NCBI GenBank assembly: GCA_028456385.1
Contig: JALNQF010000139.1
Coordinates: forward strand, 1 to 64,000
Length of the DNA: 64,000 nt
Source: Ophiosphaerella korrae
Taxonomy: Eukaryota; Ascomycota; Dothideomycetes; Pleosporales; Phaeosphaeriaceae
Reading direction: 5' to 3'
The notes under the pieces were generated by a model. It ran no database searches. It worked only from the letters and a program-made list of their open reading frames with translations, and was not told the DNA's origin. The number at the start of each line of letters is the position of its first letter. The stretch's first letter is position 1. This document shows, one piece after another, positions 36,302-45,262 of the stretch. Made by a program: the position numbers and the translations under genes.

Positions 36302-36743
36302 TCTCTTCTGGGGGTGTTCTTGGCCGCTTTTTCTTCTTAACTCCAGGAGCGAGTACATTCTTGCTGAGTGACCCCCTCCGGTGGAAGCTGGCTTCCGCCG
36401 AGGCAAGGAATTCGCATAGCTGTAGAGTAGAAACATTCAATTCTCGATTTTGGTCCCCAAGTTCAGCTCGCGCCAGTCCTTCACAAGTAAAATCGCTGAG
36501 GTGGAGCCGCAGGCCTGGATGGTCTGTGGGATCTCCGTGCTCATCGCGAAATGCCTCATCTGTAACCTCTCGGACTGCTCGTAACTCACTTTCATGGGAA
36601 GGTTCGCATAGTGGAGCTAAGAGGTAGCAATCGTGAGAAGTGTTGTTCGTCCTCGGTTGACTTGGCAACCGCGCCAAAGCAAAATCCGGAGCAAGTGAGA
36701 ACGCATCACCACACCTAAAACAATTCGTACAGTGGTGTTTCAA
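36282..36743 (-). CDS. Unrecognised Cys-containing protein, convergent with the GTPase gene
   Basis: A 153-codon frame beginning MKHHCTNCFRCGDAFSLAPD (C-x2-C-x2-C), then SELRAVREVTDEAFRDEHGD and LSDFTCEGLARAELGDQNRE, and a basic tail (VKKKKRPRTPPEE). The 20 bp at its 3' end overlap the end of the GTPase coding region. Amino-acid texture is protein-like with no internal stops, but I recognise no family and no splice structure. It could be the last exon of a larger gene or a remnant. Confidence 0.4.
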   Translation of the reverse strand: MKHHCTNCFRCGDAFSLAPDFALARLPSQPRTNNTSHDCYLLAPLCEPSHESELRAVREVTDEAFRDEHGDPTDHPGLRLHLSDFTCEGLARAELGDQNRELNVSTLQLCEFLASAEASFHRRGSLSKNVLAPGVKKKKRPRTPPEEIISVEA

Positions 36744-37986
36744 AAGTTTGGAATGCCAAGCCTACTCTACTATGCAACTCTTATCATTATGGAGAGAGAT
36801 GAGAATACACAGGAAGGTGGCTACTCCAGCCAAAGCTATATTGAGGCTCTAATAACTCCTTACAAGCTGAAAAGGAGTATGAGGGCTTTTGCAGCGTGTT
36901 AAAGGAGCGCTGGCGGCGTATACATAAAATAAAACCGAGTTTCTATATGATTTTAGGTGGTGAGTGGTTGTGAACGATGAGGTGTTAATCTCGTGTTGGA
37001 CGGCCCCCATTCCAAACTTATGGCCCGTACTGTATCAACCACGGTTACCACCAAATCGCCTAGGAGCTAGAATCGCTAGAGCTTAGTTCTAAGTCGCCAC
37101 CATGTTTCAGCAAGGTAACCCTTTATTTACTGACATAATACAAATATTTTATATTCATGAACAACAAATTGTCAATGAGGCAGGTACCCTAGATGTTCCA
37201 AGGCCCGCCTATAGGATGGAGAAGATACTCGAACCTCAGTTACGTAATCTGTCAGCCCAATAACTGTGCACATAGCCGAATAACTAGCTCTTTTCCAGGA
37301 GATAGGTAGGTGTATATTAACCACGATAAGCGATTTTCCAGCTTCTCTTGTACCTACAAAAACCCTTCGGTATCTTTACACAATCCCCGGAGCACAACCA
37401 AGACAAATATCTTTATTACACAGCATGACCAATAACGTACCTAGTTATTACCCAACACCATAATTCATAATCCGAATATCGGGAACACAGGCTACATCTT
37501 CCATCAATCATGGCTTAACCCCCCCCCCCCCCCCCCTTCCCCCCAGCACAATTATACTAATAAATACCCATCCAAAAAGGCCTTCTCGACAAATACCTTT
37601 CTACGCTATTTCTCGCCACGCGACCCCTCCCCAAACCTATACCAAATAGATCCGTAATCGGTGAAGATGGATAATTCGGCCAGGGCGTATGTTGCGTGCG
37701 CGTGTCTCTTTCTGCGAGTGTGCCATGTAGCAATAATACAGTGGTGACCCGTACCAAATTTTAGATGAGTCAGTGTGGGATTCAGCGGTGCTAGGGAGGG
37801 AAGTTTTGTATTGGGTATGTCGGTGTCGAGCATGGCTCTCCAACACCTGAAGCCAGTCATTAAGGAGTAAAGTGTTTACCCCCCCAGAACCCAACCCGCC
37901 CCCTCAAAAGACGGCAGTGATATACATACAATCCCCACCTACACACCCACTCCTACACCAACCGTGCCTATCCCCTCCCCGCACAC
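36744..37986. other. Intergenic with an 18-bp poly-C run
   Basis: AT-rich to about 37.5 kb, with a homopolymer of 18 C at 37519-37536, then C-rich sequence toward the next gene. No gene is supportable. Confidence 0.45.
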
Positions 37987-39366
37987 CTATCGCCTCCCCC
38001 CCCTCTTCTTCCTCGCCGCCTTCCCACGACGCTCCTTCGTCTTCCCCTCACCCACCTCACAAATCTCACCCGTCTCCTTGACACCCACCCACTCCACCCC
38101 ATCCGCATCCACCTCACCCTTCACACCTCCTTCCTTCCCCGTTTCCCCACTACCACCACCACCACCAACCTCGCCCTGAGCATCCCCCCTATCCCGAATA
38201 ACCCTCTCACACAACCAACACGTCGTCTCCTCCACTCCTTTACACACATCGCACAACCTAGCCGCCTGTTCGGCGCTCGGATGAAACACGAGGTTCTCGC
38301 CGCACACGGCGCACTCCCACGATTTGTACTCGCGGGGTGGCGCGGCGGGGGGCTGGGGGCGCGCAGCAGGGCGCTCAGCAGGGCGCTGGGGGGTCTTTGG
38401 GGCGGGGGGCTTTGCGCCGAGTAAGGGCGTAGGGCGAGCGAGCTGGGCGACCGACTCGATGGGCTTGGGTGCAGGGCGGTAGGAAAGATCCCACGGCTCC
38501 GCTTGGCCCTCGGCGGAGAACTGAAAGCCGATCGTTGCTGGACGCTTCGCGTCAAATAAGCTGCCTAGCCGCGCACTGGACGTGTTGCTTGCAGGCTGGA
38601 AGGCGGGCTTGTTGCTGAACAAACTGCTTGTAGTCTGCGTCTCACTCGTCACAGACCCAAACAACCCACCCTTAGGCACCGCGTGCGTCTTCGTCGTTGT
38701 CGTCGTCGTCGTCTTCGGACTCACCATCGCCCCCTCCCTATCTCCACCCCCACCCTCCTCAGGCATTTCCGCCACCCTCACAAAAAACACCACACTCCTC
38801 GTCGCCACGGTCCCCATGTCCAGTGCCACCACCTCCCCATCCTCTTGCCTTACACCGACTAGCTTCCCCCTTAGCGCCCGCGTGTGCGCCAGGATAATGC
38901 GCAACTGCTTGGCGGGGAGGTTGGACGCGGCGTCGAAGATGGAGTTGCGGGACAAGAATTTAGCTTCCTGCGCCTTGCACGCGTCCTGGTCGAGGTGCAG
39001 GGACTCGATAGGGGCGTAGGTCAGGCTCACCTTGTTGGGAGTATTTTCGATGTGGATGCGGAGGATGTAGGCTTTGAGGAAGGGGAAGGATGAGCGGTCT
39101 GTTGGGATGGGCTGGGGGTCCTCGGCTTTTACTTCTGGTTGCTTGTCTGGTTGCTTGTCTGGTTGCTTGTCTGGTTGCTTGGCTGGGTTGATCGTGGGCT
39201 TGTCTTTTGCTTCCCTTTTGCTATTTTCAGCGGCTGATGTTTGTGGACTCAATGCACTTGCCCTAGTCAGCTTTCCCTTGGGCGTCTTTTGCGGGCGCCA
39301 CTGGGAGAGCCAGGACATCGCTGCATCAGACCCATCGCCGCCCACACGCTGGCCACGGTTCGCCAT
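37987..39366 (-). CDS. Uncharacterised protein with FG-like motifs and a C-terminal zinc ribbon
   Basis: A single-exon frame of 459 residues. After a basic N-terminus comes a four-fold PDKQ repeat (PDKQPDKQPDKQPE), then a conserved-looking domain (FLKAYILRIHIENTPNKVSL, AKFLSRNSIFDAASNLPAKQ, TRALRGKLVGVRQED). A disordered part follows with FG-type motifs (GGLFGSV, SSLFSNK, LGSLFDAK, IGFQF). Near the C-terminus CAVCGENL...RLCDVC...CWLCERVI gives three CxxC pairs, likely a zinc ribbon or two-zinc site, followed by a Gly-rich and basic tail (RRGKAARKKRGGRR). FG motifs suggest nucleoporin-like or nuclear-transport contact, but this is inference and no family name is known to me. The ATG at 39366 is the first in frame. 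Confidence 0.7.
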   Translation of the reverse strand: MANRGQRVGGDGSDAAMSWLSQWRPQKTPKGKLTRASALSPQTSAAENSKREAKDKPTINPAKQPDKQPDKQPDKQPEVKAEDPQPIPTDRSSFPFLKAYILRIHIENTPNKVSLTYAPIESLHLDQDACKAQEAKFLSRNSIFDAASNLPAKQLRIILAHTRALRGKLVGVRQEDGEVVALDMGTVATRSVVFFVRVAEMPEEGGGGDREGAMVSPKTTTTTTTKTHAVPKGGLFGSVTSETQTTSSLFSNKPAFQPASNTSSARLGSLFDAKRPATIGFQFSAEGQAEPWDLSYRPAPKPIESVAQLARPTPLLGAKPPAPKTPQRPAERPAARPQPPAAPPREYKSWECAVCGENLVFHPSAEQAARLCDVCKGVEETTCWLCERVIRDRGDAQGEVGGGGGSGETGKEGGVKGEVDADGVEWVGVKETGEICEVGEGKTKERRGKAARKKRGGRR

Positions 39367-40029
39367 GAGGAAGTCGTTTCTCGACCAGAAAAGGCTCGGT
39401 TGAAACTGTCGGTTGATATTGTCGGTTGTGTGGTGGAGAAAAAATTATTAAAGAAAGTTTTATATCTTGCAGGGACTGGCACAGGTGAATGTAGTGCATT
39501 CCCACGACCACTGTAACGTCGCCGCAGCGTCATTGGCGCGTTTGCACCTGTCGGCACGTGGGCAGGGATGCAGGTGTCAGCGATTATCCGTGTGCAGAAA
39601 CATGGTTGACCAGGCTAAGAGCTTAACTGGACTTGACCTCTTCGACCGACATTGTCCACCTCGAGATGAAAAATTTCAGGCAACAAGCAATCGGATTGTT
39701 GTGTTTGACAGCATGGTTGACTTGGTTACGAGTATGCACTTCGGAAGTGAGTGCGGTTGTGTTACATTAGCGTAGGACAGCGCAAGGCGAGTTGAGTAGG
39801 TATTACGATTGTTCATTTACTATCTACCGGCGCCATTGCGAGGACGACCTTTCCCGTGGTCCCAATCGGGGTATCAAAGCGCTTGCTGAAGGACATCGCC
39901 ACATGAATCTTCATTAACATCATGCATATTAAGAAAAGGAAATTACCAAGAGCTGCTCGCATCTCCACATCAACCTCATTATGCACATTACTCCGTCGAG
40001 CCAACCCTAGGGTGAACTGTTGAACATGC
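39367..40029. other. Intergenic, no gene
   Basis: Upstream flank of the zinc-ribbon gene and downstream flank of the CFEM gene. No protein-like frame. Confidence 0.5.
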
Positions 40030-40896
40030 TTAGAGGAGGAGCATGGCGACAAGGCCGGCGCCAGCAAGAACGGGAAGACCGGTCTGGATAGGAGCAGCAG
40101 CGTTGGCAGAAGGGCTGGTAGCACTGGCAGCAGCAGACGAAGCGGCCGAGCGCAGGGAAGAGGCGGCCGAGTTGATGGCACCGCTGGCAGAGGCACTGGG
40201 TATGTTAGCTTGTGACTACCTGACAGTCGAAGATAGACTTACGCAGCAGAGCTGACAGCAGAGTTGGCCGCAGAGGCAGCAGAGGAGGCAGCAGAAGCAG
40301 CAGAGCTTGCAGCACCGGAAACAGCAGATGCGGCAGACGAAGCAGCGCCTGAGGCACTGCTGGCGGCGCTTCCAGCAACGGAACCGAAAACAGTGCTGAA
40401 GCCAGTGGTGGTCACAACAGCTGAGCCGGCAGAGTTGGTGACGGTTCCAACGAGGGGAACGGTAGTGATAGCAGCACCGCCAGCAGAAGTGAGCGAGGCA
40501 ACGGCAGAGCCAGCAACGCCGGTAGCACTAGCAAGCGCTGAGGTGAGGATGGGGACTGCAGCAGGAACACTGGAGGCGGCCTGACCAACACCACCACACT
40601 GACTAGCAGCCCAGGCGACGGCCTGAGCAGACTCCTCAGCAGAGCAAGCCTGGCGAGAGCAGTCGCGGACGCCATAGGCCCAGTTGGACTTGGAGCAGAA
40701 GCAGTTGATGTCGCCGGCGCCGCAGGAGAACTCTTGGTTGGCAATGCGAGCCATGTTGTTGACGCAGAGTTGCTGGCATTGGTCAGTAGGTGTTTATTGC
40801 TGCAATTGGTGGATGAAAACATACAGCGCAGGGGCCGAGAGCGGACTGGGCAGAGACAGCGCCAGCAATGGCGGCAACAATGGCAAGGGACTTCAT
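40030..40896 (-). CDS. CFEM-domain cell-surface protein, probably GPI-anchored
   Basis: Three exons, 40896-40825, 40772-40243 and 40195-40030, with 52- and 47-bp GT-AG introns, give 255 residues. The N-terminus MKSLAIVAAIAGAVSA is a clear signal peptide. The CFEM domain follows with all eight Cys in order: GPC, QLC, FSC, INC, FC, RDC, QAC and SQC, including the characteristic Asp in GAGDINCFC. The rest is a Ser/Ala-rich stalk with AASSAASA repeats. The C-terminus ends in a hydrophobic segment (LPVLAGAGLVAMLLL) preceded by small residues, as expected for GPI attachment. CFEM proteins act in haem/iron capture, wall integrity or, in pathogens, as effectors; this one could be any of these. Splice phases close and the product length is normal for the family. 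Confidence 0.9.
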
Positions 40897-41725
40897 CTTG
40901 AGGAGAGAGAGAGAGAATAGGATTAGGCTAGTAGCAGGATAGGATGCTGAGGAGAGTAGAGGCGAGATGAGGCGACGAGGCGATTGTTTAGGCTGAGGAT
41001 GCTGAGTGTGGCGGAGGGAGACAGAGGGGGAAACAGACAGGTTTATATCGGGAAGGGTGTGAATGAGTTCATGTCACAATTACCTGTTTGGCGGCCGCCA
41101 TCGCTGCAAACAAAAGGCTGGAAGGTGCCTACTACTTTACAAAAAGCGGGCAGGGATGCTGGATCTCGGAAGGGGCAACGGGGGGCGTGATTGGGCAGGC
41201 GCACACTAGTGTACCCGGGGCTAGCGTGCTTCGGGCGGTAGCGTGCCAGCACTTGCGGTGGCCAAGGTGTAAAATGACGCAGCCAACCCGGATGCTAGCC
41301 ACTGAGCCGCATGCAATGTCCTGCATGTACAACAGCAAGTCTCGCTGCTGGCCAACTTGCTGCCGCAACGCTGTGCGGTACGCGTCATGCTGAACCTTCT
41401 TCTCGTGCCTTGCCCGGCTTGACGTTTCTCTCGGGCCAATATCTCGCACACGCGCCGGCAAAAGATGCTAAATCAAACAATCTTGTTTACACCAAGCAGT
41501 GCTACCAAGCACACGCTTCGCGCCCATCTAAGCTGTGAATCTGCGACGACTAGCTCAATGCCTCATTTCGTTTGCCTGCCAACCTTGAATTGATTGAGTT
41601 GATCGATAGGCGCCTGCCCACACGTTTCACCCCGCACTCCCCAGCTCGGTCCATGTCGATCCAGAAACATGGACATGTTGGAACCGCAATGCACTGGTCT
41701 ATTCAGCCACAGTGGCTGGGATCAA
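40897..41725. other. Intergenic, promoter of the CFEM gene and 3' flank of trpE
   Basis: Begins with a GA-rich stretch (gagagagagag) just upstream of the CFEM start. Remaining frames lack protein-like features. Confidence 0.5.
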
Positions 41726-43838
41726 CTACCCAGCCACGGGCGAGATACGCGTCTTGCCATCGCCCTTCAGTCCCGTCGAATGAGCGTCTCCATCGCCGCC
41801 ACCCCCGCCATCCTGCTGTTCGCCTAGATGCTTCTCTTCGGCTGAGGTGATGCAGTGCGTGTTCGCTCCTGGCGTGCATAGAGCGGTCAGTCCGACGTTC
41901 GCTTGGGCGGTCAAGTTTTCAAGCAGGAAATGGAAATGAGCCCACCTAGTTTATTGATCGTCTCCATCCACTCGTCGAATGGGTCCGAGTCAAATACAAT
42001 TCCGCCCTGGCCAATCATTAGCTCCCCGTCCACAGCAAGCCCTCGCTCAACATACCCCTGCTTGGAGATATGCGATCCCGTCTTTGACAAGCATGGTTCG
42101 TAGCGCAATGCACGTCTGTCTGCATCAGCTTTTGGAATGCCCAATCCGTCTACTGCCACTCACGTCCATGGCTCCCTCGCTTTCCTTGTCGCCGTCCACG
42201 CTGCCATAGCCAAAGTAGCCCACCGCACCTGCATATACGCCGCGCTTTTCTCGCTCTAGCTCAGCGATCAATTCCATTGCGCGCACCTTGGGTGCTCCGC
42301 TCACAGTTCCTGCCACAATCAGCAACTCCAACTAACGGCTGTTAGCTTGACGTCACGTACCTGCAGGAAAGATGGACCGGAAAGCGTCAAATCGCGTCTT
42401 GCCAGGTCGCAGCACGCCCGAAACCTCAGAAACCAAGTGCTGGACATGGGAAAACTAGTCACGTCAGCACAATTCTTTCTTCACATGAAGTCATGTCAAC
42501 CTACCTTTTGCACAACCATGAGCTTGTCGACTCGGGTGCTGAGTGGGTCGCACACGCGATTGACATCATTCCGCGCCAGATCTACCAACATAACCTGGCA
42601 AAGCGTAAGCAATTTTCATGTGCACGGATGAGGTACTCGCATGTTCAGCCCGGTCCTTGAGTGAGTTGGACAGCTCTTGGGCCAGTGCTGCATCTTCCTG
42701 GAGAGTCTTGCCTCGCTTCACCGTGCCGGCAATTGGATGCGTGATGATCCTGCCTTGCTCTTCCTTGACCAGCAGCTCGGGACTGGCACCCACGATTTGG
42801 AAGTCTTCGCAGTCGACAAAGAAGAGGTATGGTGAGGGGTTGACGTTGCGTAGATTGCGATAAATGTTGAAAGGGTGCAGTGTGGTTGGCCGGGCGAATC
42901 GCTGTGACGGCACTGCTTGGATGATGTCTCCAACGTTGATGTGTTCCTTCAGCTTCTTCACATGGTTCTCGTACCCGTCCTGGCCTATGTTGGACGTGTA
43001 CTGGTTACCAAGCTTGATGGGCGCTTGTTCTGGCATGGGAATGTGCTTGTTTTTGAGTATGGTCACATAGCGTTGCAGTGTCGACTTTGCCTCGTTGTAC
43101 GCTTGGTCCAATTGATCCAACGACTCGGGGACCTTGACGTAGGTTATGATTTTGACCACCTGCACGAAATGATCCAGAGCAACCAAAGTGTCGAAGAGCA
43201 TGAAGAAGCTCTCTGGCACCCCCAAGACGTCCTTCATGTCGTCGCGCCGTGTCTTGGGCTCAAAGTACTTGACGCAGTCATAGCCAACGTATCCGACAGC
43301 GCCGCCTGCCATGGGAGGCAATTGTATCGAGGGTATGGTGGCAACTCTGCTCTTTGCGAGCTCCTTCTCGAGGCCGGGCAACGGATCGGTCTCTTCGCCA
43401 TGGCCAGGGCCCGTCTTGATCACCTTGCGAGGGTCTGTACCAACAAAGCTGTAGCGCCCTATGGTTTCGCTAGTCGCAGCGCTTTCAAAGAGGAAACCCA
43501 GCTTTGACTCGGATCTTGACACCTGTCAGCATATTTTCCTCCTCGAGACTTGACATTGTGCAGATGAGTCATGCACTCACTTTGCAGAGAGTTTGAGGTA
43601 TATGCTCGACGGGGTCAGGAATTCGGCGGGTATGGAGGAGAAGACAGGGACGAGATTGGGCGGATTGGGAGCATTGGCAGCGGCAGCCAAAACCTCTCGT
43701 ACGGTGTCGAGCGACGGCTGGACGACTAGCTACACAGGGCGCTCAGCATGGGCCCCGAGCTGGGCGCAGCGGCGGCAGATTGGGTGGTTGTGGTTGTGGT
43801 TGTGGTAGTGATTACGATAGACATACCTGTGGCGCCAT
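41726..43838 (-). CDS. trpE: Anthranilate synthase component I
   Basis: Makes anthranilate from chorismate, the first step of tryptophan synthesis, using ammonia from a glutaminase partner. Nine exons are inferred: 43838-43827, 43729-43581, 43514-42641, 42594-42505, 42454-42361, 42309-42164, 42115-42056, 42006-41946 and 41868-41726, for 542 residues. All phases close. Recognisable blocks are [77 protein letters not shown] with [40 protein letters not shown] and [12 protein letters not shown]. The intron at 42595-42640 starts with GC (GCGAGT) instead of GT. Exon 1 is only 12 bp (MAPQ) and the first intron has a tggttg-type simple repeat. The yeast counterpart is TRP2. Exon borders rest on protein conservation and consensus sites. 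Confidence 0.92.
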
Positions 43839-44269
43839 GGCTTTTGGAACAAATACTCGGGCACTGCAGCGAAGTATCCACGGTATGTGCCAATTATCTC
43901 GCCGCCGTGGTGTGGTTGTGCTTACTGAGGCCAGCAATGTACAGCATCCGGCCAATCGGACAAGGACTCAGTCCGACTTCCCCCCACCTCGACTGGCTAA
44001 CCAGCTAGCGATTAGCTGCCAGCCCCCTCCACGCCAAAAACGGCATCGTGCACACCATCGTCAGAGAACATGCGTCGCATCGTCGCATCGCCACCTCATC
44101 ACCGACACTCACCACCGACACTCACCACCGACACTCACCACCGGCACCCGTCCACGTCCATGTCGCGTGCACATCGCACCCCCGCCTATTTCTAGCACGT
44201 CGCGGCCCACGCACACCTAGTTGGATATTATTCGCACTGTCGACGCCTGGTCTGGCGTGCAAGAGCAGC
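43839..44269. promoter_or_regulatory. Divergent promoter between trpE and a coiled-coil protein gene
   Basis: About 430 bp between two ATGs facing away from each other. It contains short direct repeats (ccgacactcacca, about three copies near 44101-44140) close to the plus-strand start. No TATA box or known factor site is claimed. Confidence 0.45.
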
Positions 44270-45262
44270 ATGTGGGATCCCAATGCCCGGCCGTGGACGC
44301 CGCCCGACACAGAGGTCAAATCCAGCCCTGGCTCAGACTACTTCTCCGACCCCTTTCGCCCACCGTCGGCATGCTCTCCCCAAATGCTGCCGCGCTGCGA
44401 CACGCCCACCGACGTCTGCGCCCACCCACGCCCAAAGCTGCTCGGCCGCACCACCGAGCCCACGCCTTACACCCCAACCAAGAACACCACCAGCGCAGAC
44501 GCAGACGCAACCGGCGCCCTCCAGTACCCCTACACGCCAGATAGCTCGCGCATCCTCCGCCACACCACCGACCCCGCGTCCTCGCCACCGCCCTGGGACT
44601 CCGACCCCGAAGACGCCGCCTCCCCCGTCCAGGCAGCCCTTTCATCATGCCTCGCGCACTTCGAAAACCTCATCCAATCCCAGCACCCGGACGACGCACA
44701 GCTCGAATTCATCGTCCGCCAATTCGAGGCTATGACGGCCTACCTAGCAGCCCCGGACGCCCAGACGGCCACCACGGCCGACCACCTGTTTGCCAACCTC
44801 GAGTCCAACAAACTAGCTGCAGGTCCGGGCATGTCGCACAAAGCGTATGTACGACATGTTGGGGCATATGTGGAGGCGGTGCAGACGCATATCCAGGACC
44901 TCGCTATGCGCCTGGATGAAGTCAAAACCCTAAACAGCATCCAGCTCGACGTCATCACCGAGCTGCGCCGCCAGATGAGCGATGTGCGCGCCGACATGCG
45001 CGCCGAGCTCGCTTTGCCTTCCTCTCCCTCCACCAACAAAGAGCATGCCGTGCAAGCAAAACCTCGCCCCTTCGGCCTCGATAGCTGCGCCACGCTCGTC
45101 GACACCTCGGAACCCACCCCCTATTCGAAGCACAGAGACGCAGGCACCCAGACGGAGCGAAGACGTGTGATTACCATTGTGCGTAGGCCCAGGCGGAGCA
45201 CGTTTTGGAGCGCGGTCGGCGAAGCCCTAGATGGGGTTTGGGGCATGTTAGGCGAGGAATGA
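44270..45262 (+). CDS. Uncharacterised protein with central helical/coiled-coil region
   Basis: Single exon, 330 residues from ATG at 44270 (MWDPNARPWTPPDTEVKSSP); the frame is open upstream but that part is His/Pro/Thr-rich and repeat-like, so the internal ATG is preferred. The first 110 residues are disordered and Pro/Ser-rich. A helical part follows (SCLAHFENLIQSQHPDDAQL, VRQFEAMTAYLAAP) with a heptad-like stretch (AYVEAVQTHIQDLAMRLDEV, ITELRRQMSDVRADMRAEL). The C-terminus has a basic patch (RRRVITIVRRPRR) and ends AVGEALDGVWGMLGEE. No family recognised; a scaffold or cytoskeletal adaptor is possible but not shown. Confidence 0.65.
   Translation: MWDPNARPWTPPDTEVKSSPGSDYFSDPFRPPSACSPQMLPRCDTPTDVCAHPRPKLLGRTTEPTPYTPTKNTTSADADATGALQYPYTPDSSRILRHTTDPASSPPPWDSDPEDAASPVQAALSSCLAHFENLIQSQHPDDAQLEFIVRQFEAMTAYLAAPDAQTATTADHLFANLESNKLAAGPGMSHKAYVRHVGAYVEAVQTHIQDLAMRLDEVKTLNSIQLDVITELRRQMSDVRADMRAELALPSSPSTNKEHAVQAKPRPFGLDSCATLVDTSEPTPYSKHRDAGTQTERRRVITIVRRPRRSTFWSAVGEALDGVWGMLGEE

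Noticed and set aside
44048..44269. N-terminal extension of the coiled-coil protein frame
   Set aside because: His/Pro/Thr-rich repeat-like text from ccgacactcacca units and no ATG supported by conservation; the internal ATG at 44270 is preferred.
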